DNA of 64,000 nt from Cladorhizidae sp. MBARI D1340-BT2 (taxonomy: Eukaryota; Porifera; Demospongiae; Poecilosclerida; Cladorhizidae). A program made the translations under genes and the position numbers. Below the pieces are notes generated by a model. The model worked only from the letters and a program-made list of their open reading frames with translations. It made no database searches and was not told the DNA's origin. Shown here one piece after another: positions 48,401-60,944 of this stretch; position 1 is the first letter of the stretch; every line of letters begins with the position of its first letter. The stretch covers positions 23,806,244 to 23,870,243 of the forward strand of contig JAQNBH010000010.1 in the NCBI GenBank assembly GCA_028752905.1. Reading direction: 5' to 3'.

Positions 48401-51400
48401 GCTAGCATAATGTCACATTGTAAACTTACATCCATGAGAGGGTTAGCATAATGTCACATTATAAACTTACATCAATAAGAGGGTTAACATAATGTCACAT
48501 TATAAACTTTCATCCATGAGAGGGTTAGCATAATGTCACATTATAAACTTTCATCCATGAGAGGGCTAGCATAATGTCACATTGTAAACTTACATCCACG
48601 AGAGGGTTAGCATAATGTCACATTATAAACTTACATCCACGAGAGGGTTAGCATAATGTCACATTATAAACTTACATCCATGAGAGGGTTAGCATAATGT
48701 CACATTATAAACTTACATCCATGAGAGGGTTAGCATAATGTCACATTGTAAATTTACATCCATGAGAGGGCTAGCATAATGTCACATTATAAACTTACAT
48801 AAGAGGGTTAACATAATGTCACATTATAAACTTACATCCATGAGAGGGTTAGCATAATGTCACATTATAAACTTACATGAGAGGGTTAACGTAATGTCAC
48901 ATTATAAACTTACATCCATGAGAGGGTTAGCATAATGTCACATTATAAACTTACATCCTGAGAGGGTTAGCATAATGTCACATTATAAACTTACATCCAT
49001 GAGAGGGTTAGCATAGTGACACATTATAAACTTACATCCATGAGAGTGCTAGCATAATGTCACATTAAAAACTTACATCCATGAGAGGGTTAGCATAATG
49101 TCACATTATAAACTTACATCCATGAGAGGGTTAGCATAATGTCACATTATGAACTTACATCCATGAGAGGGCTAGCATGTCACATTATAAACTTACATCC
49201 ATGAGAGGGCTAGCATAATGTCACATTATAAACTTACATCCATGAGAGGGCTAGCATAATGTCACATTATAAACTTACATCCATGAGAGGGTTAGCATAG
49301 TGACACATTATAAACTTACATCCATGAGAGTGCTAGCATAATGTCACATTAAAAACTTACATCCATGAGAGGGTTAGCATAATGTCACATTATAAACTTA
49401 CATCCATGAGAGGGTTAGCATAATGTCACATTATGAACTTACATCCATGAGAGGGCTAGCATGTCACATTATAAACTTACATCCATGAGAGGGCTAGCAT
49501 AATGTCATTATAAACTTACATCCATGAGAGGGCTAGCATAATGTCACATTATAAACTTACATCCATGAGAGGGCTAGCATAATGTCACATTATAAACTTA
49601 CATGAGAGGGTTAACATAATGTCACATTATAAACTTACATCCATGAGAGGGTTAAGTAATGCATAATGTCATATTCTGAACTATTTTTATTCTTTTCTCA
49701 TAGAAACTTCCGATTTCCTGTTGATATCTCCCACTACTCTGACATTTCCATCAAATATTGCAGTTACATTTCCAGTGAAATTCACATTCGTACAGGATAG
49801 CTTAGCACAAGAGCTTGATGAGAAACTAGAGCTCTCACTTGTAGCCACCAACTTTCTCCCTCCATTTGGAAACAGAGCAGTGTTTGTTGATAAAATTGAG
49901 TTGGTAATAGAAGATGCCGATGGTAAGTAGAAAATCAGATAACCCTTTATTAATGGTAATAATTGTTAATTATAAACTTTTACTTTTAATTGCATGACAC
50001 ATGCATGCCAAATCAGAGACGAATGAATGTCTCAGGTGATGGCAAAGGTCAGAAGTGCAGGAGGTATCTAACTCATGTTGCACAATGGCATATTTTGTGA
50101 AAATGTATTATGTATTGTAAGTCGAGAGAAAAAAGAAAAAAAAGACCCACCAAGTGACAGGGTTTTGATATGGACGAAGAAGGAAAATTAAATTTAGATA
50201 AATCATAGAACCATTCCATGAATTTTTCACACACTTCTTTTAATCTGAAGCAAGCATTAACACATTCATTCCCTGCATTTTACAAGTTTCACATAAGCAC
50301 ATAATTATTTGGAAGTGCACGCATCTCTGATATTACACTTCACGTATTTCCAGAAATATCCTTCATGCTGACTGATTTTGAATTCTCGGCAACCGAGGGG
50401 CCCAACACTGTGATTCCAGTGACGATCCAAAGCACCACAGGAATCCGCCTAGAAAACCCGGTCACTCTGAGTGTAACTCCACTGACAGTTGCTCAAGCAC
50501 TGGATCAAGGAGTAATAGCAATAAATTTCACTGATGACCCCAACTCACCAGTCAGAGCAGGTAATGCAATACTGGTTGTCTATATATATAATATATTATA
50601 CTTGCAGAACAGGAGCAATCTTTGAAGGTCTTAAAAGTGCACCTGTATGATATATGTATGTATATATATATAATATAGTAGTAATAGAAAAGTACTGGGA
50701 TGGCTAGTCCTACTATAGTTCATGCGGATGCAATCATCAGGGACAGGGATTGTCCCTGATGATTGCATTCGCATGAAACTAAGTATAGTAGATTAGCCAT
50801 CCCTATTACTACTATTCAATAGCTCTGCTTTAACACAGCATTTAGCACTATTTGTAGCCTTCATCAGCAAACTACCTTCTATGTATATATATATATATAT
50901 ACGTATTATTATGAGGATAGTTCTCTCAAGTCTCATCCTCCTCCTATTTAGATAGCTTTTCTCTCTCTCCTGGCATGTCTACTTGACCAGTGTGTAGATG
51001 ATATTGACACTGCTCAGAGTTTTCCTACTCTCCTTATTTAGACAATGATGTTGTCTTTCTCCCCTCACTCCTAATATATGAACAACACACTCTGCTCCAT
51101 TGTAGGCGAATGGTTATTATGTTATGGTCATAATTTTCTTTCCATTGTTTAAGTTAGAACATAATATGGTTTCTTTCAAGGTGGAGAAGGAGGGAGAAAG
51201 AGAAGGAGGGAGAAAGATGAGGAATTTCCCACCACACATTCCCTCCCCCCCCCCCCCCCCCCCCCACCACCACCACACACACACTTCTTGGACTGATAGT
51301 TTGCCTCGCCTTGGTTACAAGCATAAATAAGAAATGAAGCAAAAAAAAGGTGTCGAGACAAAATCCTGAAATGGAACAAGTTGATAGGGTATTTTGAAGT

Positions 51401-54400
51401 CCTGATTCAAGTAGAGTGGAGATGTTGTGTTTAGCAACAATTGATAAGACAAGAATCATGAATCCATTAACTAGTTGTCCATAACAGAAGCTCAAGGCTG
51501 CTGGAATTGAGTTTGTGTTCTGTTTGGACCATATTTGTCTATTCCTACTCTAATAGCCTGGGACCCGAATCACACGAGCTGAAATTCTCATGCAATCAAC
51601 ATATATTAAGCTTAAGAAAACTTTGAAGGTTCTTAAACTTTCGTATTCTTGTAGGTATTGAAATCTTACTACTATTTATCTTGACTATGTCTGTCTATCC
51701 ATATCTATCTGACTTTCTGTCCATATGTCTGTGTCTGCCTGGCTGCCTGATTGTCTATCTGTCTTGTGTCTCCAGGTCTGTCTCTCTGTCTTGTCTGTGT
51801 TTCTTTCTCGGGCACTCACACAGAAGACACAGGGGTAGTAGGACCAGGGGGAGTAGGGGAAACTTGACACAGGGGTAGTAGGACCAGGGGGAGTAGGGGA
51901 AACTTGACACAGGGGTAGTAGGACCAGGGGGAATAAGGGAAACTTGACACAGGGGTAGTAGAATCAGGGGAGTAGGGGAAACTTGACACAGGGGTAGTAG
52001 GACCAGGGGGAGTAGGGGAAACTTGACACAGGGGTAGTAGGACCAGGGGGAGTAGGGGAAACTTGACACAGGGGTAGTAGGACCAGGGGGAGTAGGGGAA
52101 ACTTACACAGGGGTAATAGGACCAGCGGGAGTAGGGGAAACTTGACCAAGGGAAGAACATAGGTAGGGCTTTATGCCCAGAAGCCATGCTGCATGGCCAT
52201 GCCATACCACGGCCATGATAGCCAAACCAGGAGAGATACAGGGTCAGTACTTTTCTGACTGTCTGTGTTTCTTTGTCCTCAATGGGCACTTACAAAGATG
52301 ATCCAGGAGGGTGGGGCTGTGGTAACACCTCTGGTAGGCCTATCAGGGAGGGTGGGGCTGTGTTAACACCTCTGTTAGGGAGGGTGGGGCTGGGGTAATG
52401 CCTCTGGTAGGCCTATCAGGGAGGGTGGGGCTGGGGTAATGCCTCTGGTAGGCCTATCAGGGAGGGTGGGGCTGGGGTAACACCTCTGGTAGGCTTATCA
52501 GGGAGAGTGAGGCAGTGGTAATACCTCTGGTAGGCTTATTATGGAGGGTGGGGCTGGGATCACGCCTCTGTAGGCTTATCAGGGAGGGTGTGGCAGTGGT
52601 AACGCCTCTGGTAGGCTCATCAGGGAGGGTGGGGCAGTGGTAATGCCTCTGGTAGGCTTATCAGGGATGGTGGGGCTGGGGTAATGCCTCTGGTAGGCTT
52701 ATCAGGGAGGGTGGGGCTGGAGTGATGCCTCCAGTGGCTATACGTGTTTTGTGTACAGCAAGCATTAGCCAAAAAGTGGCCCATAAGGCCACTTTTCGGC
52801 TAGTTTTAATTCTTAATGATGTCATTGTTGACATCTATAGTTTCTAGTTCTGTGCTGGTGAGTGACTAGCGAACCTTTTCATTCTATCCTCTGCGATAAA
52901 CAATGCGGCAGTTGCAACTGGAACTTCCTTCTCCTTTCCATGAATTGTTAGAGGCTACCTTTTATTTAGGAATCTGTAGATTTCATGAATAGATAGGCAG
53001 CCGGAAAAGCTTCGGAATATGATAAATCCCAATGATTGGTATAGTGTAGCTTACTATAATTGATATCTGAGGACTTTCTTTGTAAATCACAATAGTAATT
53101 CTTCATACCTACCCAGATTTACCTGACAATGTTATAAATACATACTCTAAGACTATTACACAATCATGAGCAGTGGAAGAATCTGTGAAAGAATGTATGT
53201 GCCATTTTCTCCTGTTACAACATGGATTCTGTATAGCAATACTCCAATAATGCTTCCCAGATGATGAAAATTATATTTCTTGCGATCCATAAGTGGTGAG
53301 TTTACACATAGAGCGATTTTAATCAATACCCTATTCTTGCTTTCCAGATACTAATGACTATAACAGCACCGTACTCAACATCGTATTTCCTGCCAATGAA
53401 CTTGAATCTCATCCATTAAACATTTTGCCAGCTGATATCAAAGTTGTCGACGACATCATCGATGAGGCTGATGAACAATTTTTTATTATTTTCCTGGATG
53501 TGGTTAGCGCCGTCAATTTCAACCTGATCAGGAATGATGCTCGCAACACAAGCATCTGCAGTATTGTAGACAATGATCGTAAGAAATTTTTTTAATTTAA
53601 AAATTGTATTGTCAGCCCTTAGTGGAAATTCTGCTTGTTTGAAGTATAGCTGATTTGTCTTGGACCATTATGGTGCAATGGTGGGTCCAAGTGAATTGAT
53701 CAATGTATAGCAGTAAAAATTTACTTGACAAGCATCATTAGAAGAGGAAGCAGTGTGTGTTATGTAGAAAATTCCAAAGTGGATGAATAGTAACATGCGG
53801 TCATTTTCAAGCATATATATCTGACAAAGTGCTTGCCAAGGCAAGGATATCTAAAAGCTTGTGTGCTTGCTAATGCTTAACTCCATTTAGAAACATACTG
53901 GATCAACATTGCACTGGGATGAGTCAGTTTGAAGCAGGTTGACAATAACTTTATGGGGACACACACTGGACCAACATCACACTGGGTTGAGCCAGGTTGA
54001 AGTAGGTTGACAATAGCTCTATGGGGACATGCACTGGACCAACATCACACTGGATTAAGGCTGGTTGAAATAGGTTAACAACAGTAGCTCTGTGGGAACA
54101 TGCACTAGGGATTGTGTACACCAATACATTGGTAGAAGAGGTTAAAGTCACTAGACTCAAATCTTTTGTTTTTTCTTCGTGTTAAATTCATGGGAAAGCT
54201 AAAAGATATTCTTCATGCCTCCATGTATGGATACTCTGCTATACCAGTACTAGTTTGAATAAAAGAGCAAAAACCTGTAACTCCTGGAAGTGCGGCTGCA
54301 TCTGCTCTTCTCTAAGCATCATAAGAATTCACTCATAAGCACAAATAACTTGTGTTAAGTAAAATAACAAAATCTGCATAATTATTATTTGACCTGCTAG

Positions 54401-57400
54401 TTAATGCGGTTCAGAGACCATCCTACAGTAGTTTATACACAGTTAGAATGTGCTTTCAAATAATTGGTAGGGAGATAAACTCTATCTGTACATGTGTGGG
54501 TCAACTCATGGTCATGGATATTCATGTTTGCCTCCATTAGCTACAGACTTATGTTGCCTTTGAAAATGCATGGAAGTCTTGATTTCAGAGGTCATCACTT
54601 AGAATATGTCGCATGTATTCTTGTAAAGTAGAGAGGTAGCCATAGAGATTTATTATTATGGTCATCAAATATAGTTAAGAGTTATTCGTGCACTCCTAAT
54701 CATTAACATTTTCTCCTTGCAGCCATTCAAATAATTTTTGAGTTCATGACATATAGTTTTCTTGAGCCTAACAGTACTGCAGAAATCAGAAACCAAGTGT
54801 TCCTGATCAAAGATAACAATCGAATATCAGAGAGGACATTCGGCTTGAATATAAGTGTTGGAGACCCTTCAAGAAACCTTCCCCCAGCCACTCTTCAAAG
54901 TGCTTCTAATCCCATCAACTTTGATTATAGTATTGGCCGTAACATGGGAACGACATTTGTTATGATGGAAATGCCACCATCCATCCAGAATGTTTCATTC
55001 AATTTTTTTCTGAATGCGGATGACATTGCTGAAGGAAACGAGGCTTTCTATCTAATCGTTACAGGCACAGATGGGTTTCCTTCAATCTTTCCTAATGCAG
55101 CTAAATCACCAAGGACTGAGGTTGTCATCATAGACAATGATGGTAAGAGTTTAACACAATACTTTTCAATCATGAAATTGTAGACCAATCCATTACTATT
55201 TTAATTACAAACCAGATCAATAATCAGCAACACTTTTTCAAACGAACATCTTCAGTGATCTTTCCTGCTATAGCTGAGGCTAGAGCATCTAGCCAAGATG
55301 TGGAGAAACAAATTTTAACTTTCTAACTATTTAGTTATTTATTTATTTCTTTATTACTTATTAGTTATGTATTCTATTATATATATTTAATTAGTTTTAA
55401 ATATGTTTGTTAATCCTAGTTATTATTTTATGTTGTTTTTGTAGTAGTATATATGTATATTATAATACTGCTCATCTATATTATATTTGGAGTTCAATTT
55501 TAAGTGGATTATTACAATAGCTGCATGATTATTTTCAGCTGACATTAAAGTTCCGTGGATTTGTCTTTCGATTAGCTTTTTATTTTATTGCTAAGAGAAT
55601 CAGAACTTCAATTGAGATATAGCGACCTGTTGCTGGGTCTCCACTCACAAGGCAATGCAAGTGAAACCACACCAACCAACCATCAGCTGTATGTTGCTAT
55701 GCTTCTACACTCTAGCATTCAGATGGATCATGGATCACGTATATTTTGTATGAAATGTGTTGGCAGCGAGTGTCGATATGATATGGGGGGGGTTGTTTTT
55801 TAATCTCGCTGGTGAAGACTGAATTCAGTATTTCAGTTGGAACATTGGCAAGAAACAGAAAGAGCTGGTTTAAAAAAAAATAAACAGAACAGCCAACACT
55901 GTGATGATGATGCACTTATTCCTTTCAGATGCACTAGTTGGATTCGAGCAGCTGCAGTACATTGTGAGTGAGTCTTCCTCCAGAGTACAACTCTGTGTCA
56001 GAGTAACCAATCCTCCTCCACGTGAAGCTCTCAACTTTGCCATAAGTCTGAAATATGAAACAAAACGAAGAGGTGCGAGTTGTTGTGCAGCATATATGTT
56101 CAAACTAATGTCATTAAAAGTTTTTTCATTTTCAAGAAAGGGTGGGTCTCTAGGAGAAAGGGTGGGTCTCTAGGAGAAAGGGTGGATCTCTAGGTCACAA
56201 TCAGAAATATATAGGAAGATGGGTCTCTAGGTCACAATTAGAAAGGGTGGGTATTTAGGTCACCAGAAGTATATAGGAAGGTGGGTCTCTAGGTCACAAT
56301 CAGAAGTATATAGAAAGGGTGGGTCCTTAGGTCACAATCAGAAATATATAGGAAGATGGGTCTCTAGGTCACAATTAGAAAGGGTGGGTCTTTAGGTCAC
56401 AATCAGAAGTATATAGGAAGGTGGGTCTCTAGGTCACAATCAGAAGTATATAGAAAGGGCGGGTCCTTAGGTCACAATCAGAAATATATAGGGAGATGGG
56501 TCTCTATGTCACAATTAGAAAGGGTGGGTCTTTAGGTCACAATCAGAAATATATAGGAAGGTGGGTCTCTAGGTCACAATTAGAAAGGGTAGGTCTTTAG
56601 TTCACAATCAGAAATATATAGGAAGGTCGGTTTCTAGGTCACAATCAGAAGTATATAGAAAGCGTGGGTCTCTAGGTCACAATCAGAAGTATATAAGAAG
56701 GTGGATCTCTAGGTCACAATTAGAAAGGGTATGTGCCCAATTTAGAGGTCCATAACTTTCACAAGGTTCGGAGTTAATTAATTGCTCCATCTGTATGCTT
56801 TCTTCTGACTTTAAGACTGTAGGTATTTGGTAAAGCCATACCAAAGTTACATGCTTGGGGACCTCAATCTCAAAAAGTTGTGAGGACACCATATTTTAAA
56901 ACATGGTGGTCATGAACTTTTTAAACTTCTTGTGTGACTATACATTGTTATCGGTCCATTTTGTTCATTGAAATGCACCAATCACATTTGGAAGGAAAAT
57001 AATACTGAAGTGAGATCTTCTCACCATAGATAAATGTGAGCTTAGGTAAAGAATAGCTCAAGAATGCACCAAAAATGACTTCCTGTTTCCAATCCATTGT
57101 AAGCTATTTTCATACCAATTATACATTCCCATACATTCCCACAATGCCTTCAAGTGCCAATTTGTGATAATTTTCTAATAGCATGCTAGTATAAATTTGT
57201 TGTTGTTTTTTCACTCGTTGGTTCAGCTGTTTTTGTTCTTCTAATGTAAACCTTGTTGTACAGATGGCACATCAATTCAGGGAGCACTTCAATTCAAAAC
57301 TGGACCAGGACTTCCCAATGGCCAGTACAGAAGGATGTGTTTTGAGATTAATACAACCATGGACGACAATGTGAGAGTAGAGGATGAGCCACTTGTTGTA

Positions 57401-60400
57401 ATTCTTGCTCTGGACCAGAAGATCCCTCAGCCTAGAGTGGTTGTCAGTCCAAATGCAACTCGTATTATTATTCTGGATAACAATGGTAAACTTGGAGTGA
57501 TTGTTCGAGTGTTAGGCAAGGTTGAGTTTTTGTTGTGTAGCGAGCAACCGAAGAGATCACCAGCTCAAGTCCTGTCTACAGGTTGACTGGTGGACAAACA
57601 CAAAAAATTATGCACTTGAAGAACAATACTACTTGAATCTGTTTTTTTACACTCAGCATTTTCCTAACTGTATAAAACATCTCTAGTAGGCAGAGTCATG
57701 GGTACCGATAACTAGAGTGAATTAGTTCTGCACGTCTAGCAGGCGGGATTGAAGGGTAAAATGGAATTATATATTTCTGTGTTGGCGTTGCTATAACAAC
57801 TTCCCAGTTGTGTTAACCTATCTATCCAGATAATAATGTAGATATTTTTATTGTCTCTATAAACAAATATTTCATCTTGATTCACTCTAACCATGTGTGT
57901 GGGGGAATATGAGACTACTTTCAGGGGGATGAATAATTTCACCTCACCTCTCACAACCAAAAAATCAAATAAGCAACTAAATTATTCCCATGTGCCATGC
58001 ATGTGCCATGTATGTGCGAAGCATGGCAAACACATCATCTGTCAGTCATATGCAATACATATGCACACAAGAATATTGAAATTCCATATTTAATTCTATT
58101 ATGGACTTATGGCACTGCAAAAAATGCCTGTTTTTTTGTGGAATTTGACAGCCATCACAATAGCTGAAAAGGTTAGCCTCTCAACCCAGTGGGCTAGATC
58201 GAAAATATGTCTCCACTTATTTCAGAGCATGGCTTGTAGTCGTAATGACTCTTAAAAGGAATTCTATAGTCGATCAATGTCGGTCAACTCCTTGTCAAGT
58301 TAGGTCATTAAACTCACCACTGCCAGTCAGATGGCAAGTATGTTACTCTCATGCAGCATAGTGTAAATGTGTTCACTTTCATGTGTGTTTTGTATCTTTT
58401 TTCTTGTTTGTAGATATATCTATTGGGTTTCTGAGCAGAACCTACAGAGCTAATGAAGCTGATGGAGAAGTGATAATAGAAATAGGAATCATCGCAGGAT
58501 TTCAGCAAGATTACATCACAATAACTCTTCAGGTCACCCTCACCAATGGAACAGCTTTTCGTAAGTCATTGATTTAGAAAGGAGCTGTTGTCGTTGCTGT
58601 TGTTGTTGTTGTTTTGATGGCTGTATGAATATATATTAGTGGAGGTTGATGCCTCTATGAAATATTGATGATATTTTGCCACGTAAAATACGACAATGTA
58701 GAACTGTCTCTGCATAATATTTCTTAGAACATTCTCTATAACTCGACACAAATAGCAAATGGGAAAAATAGGATTTCTATATAGATGTCCCTACTTGCTC
58801 ATTGAAGGTATAGGAAGTACTGGGATGGCATATGCCTCAATATATAAGTTACAGATCTGATAAAAGGAGTGAACTGCACAGAAATCTCACTGTCCAGACA
58901 TTACCTTGAACTTTATTGTAAGTAATTCAAGTCATACATATCTTGGTGTCAACTGCCTTTGCCTTGGGCTTTCATACTTCTTTTGGTTTGGGGGGATGAA
59001 TTTAAGGACAGGATTCGAGTTCCATTCTCTAAGTAATTGTGGATTATTTATCCAGATAACAATAACTCAAATTTGTCGATGAGGGCCGAGGCATTTGGTT
59101 GGAATGTTGGCAAGGAAACCAAAAAGCTGATTTAAAGATATAACATTGGAAGTCAACTAACAAGCAAGCACAAACACAATACAAACCCCATCAGTGTATA
59201 CACTATTATTATATTTACTTCAGTTGGCAGTGACTATGGAGCTATTTCCTCCACCACTGACATCACTATCGGACCATCCTCGATACCACTGTCTCTACGC
59301 ATTCCACTCATAAACGATGGCATATTTGAAGACACTGAGAGCTTTAGAGCCAGTCTAGAAATCACTGGGTCTGTTCCAAGTGTGACCATCAGTCTTGCAA
59401 CTACTAGCATCACTATTTCTGATGATGACAGTAAGTCTATATAAAATATACATGCTTTCTATGGTAATGCTACACAAAGTCTATATAAAATATACATGCT
59501 TTCTATGGTAATGCTACACAAAGTCTATATAAAATATACATGCTTTCCATGGTAATGCTACACAATGGGCCATGATAGACTGACTAGGAGGTACAAGAAA
59601 GTTTGTATACATAGCCTTATGAGGTCAGACAGCGATTCATGTGGCCCAGCCAGCCGCCTAAATAAGATACTTTGAGTTATGGGTTGCCTGGTGAAAATAT
59701 TTTAGCTACGACAGCTTCTCTGGTGAGACAAAAGGAGTTTATCCAACTACACCTTCACTTATCTGCCCACAAGATACCATGTATTTGTCTAGTGATATCA
59801 TATTGTACCATGGAAGAATTACATTCTATAATGGCATTGTGTGCATCTGCAATATGTTACTGGCTGGCTCTATAGCATCAATGGCAAGGAAATGAGTATT
59901 TAATAACCAGAAGTCATATAACAAGCAGCACAGACATCGTCAACTTCTTGAAGGTATGGATCACTGCATCTGTGTTCCTGACTAGGTAGAAGAGATGGCC
60001 AACAGTTCTTAATTGCTACAGAGCCTGGCCTAGATGGACAGTATTATAGTCTCTCCAGTGACTAGCAATGGGGGGAAAACACCGCCTGTTGAGAAAAATG
60101 GTGCTTAACAATAATCACTAGATGCCTAATCCAGATACCTGCTTGGCAACCAGATATTTCAATTGCAAATGCACGATCTAGAAACTGGTGGACAAGTATG
60201 ATGCACAGACATGTGATAGAAATCCTCTCATCATCACGGTATGATGTCTCCATTTCATCACATGACCTCGTGTAATATATGTGGGTCTGTGGTGTATGCC
60301 AAATTGGTTTTTGTCATGATTCAGAGTGACTCTAACTGGATTACATAGCTCAGTAGCATTCTAATATAGACCAACATAAGCAACGTAAGTGTTCAGTATG

Positions 60401-60905
60401 TGAGACATATACACTCTCTAGATGTAGCTAGCCAGCACTATTCTTCTGTGGTCTACATAATGAGGTCATAGTCCAAATCTATCCCTTTTGTGTGCATAAC
60501 TGTGTGTGTATGCGTGTGCATCTCTCTCTCTTCCTCACGCACACACACATGCACACACACACACACATGCACACATGCACACACACACGCACACACACAC
60601 ACATGCACACACACACACATGCACACACACACACACACACACATGCACACACACACACATGCACACACACGCACACACCAAAGTCTGATTTGGTTGCTGG
60701 TGATAAGAGATTAGTGGGGTTTTGACCCCTGAACTTAGATTTCTAAGGTAGTGCTAGACACCTCTCAGTTGTGCTAACCACACCGCTATAAATATCCAAC
60801 CAATTAGCAACTTTGGCAATGAATGTGTACACAAATTAGCCACACCTAAGCTGGTCTGAGAAAGCCATAATTTCATTCATATGATTTCGTACTCAATGAT
60901 GATGA

Positions 60906-60944
<39 letters not shown>

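Noticed and set aside
48232..49650. CRISPR-like appearance of regular 41-bp repeats
   Set aside because: There are no unique spacers; the units are contiguous, and the setting is a eukaryotic intron. It is a minisatellite.
51685..52289. Pro/Tyr-rich repeated frames on the minus strand across the 40-bp array
   Set aside because: Artefact of the tandem repeat. The unit is not a multiple of three, so the peptide repeats only every 120 bp by chance, and there are no splice or start signals.
60453..60725. His/Thr- and Cys/Val-rich frames on both strands
   Set aside because: Translation of the (CA)n microsatellite in all frames.
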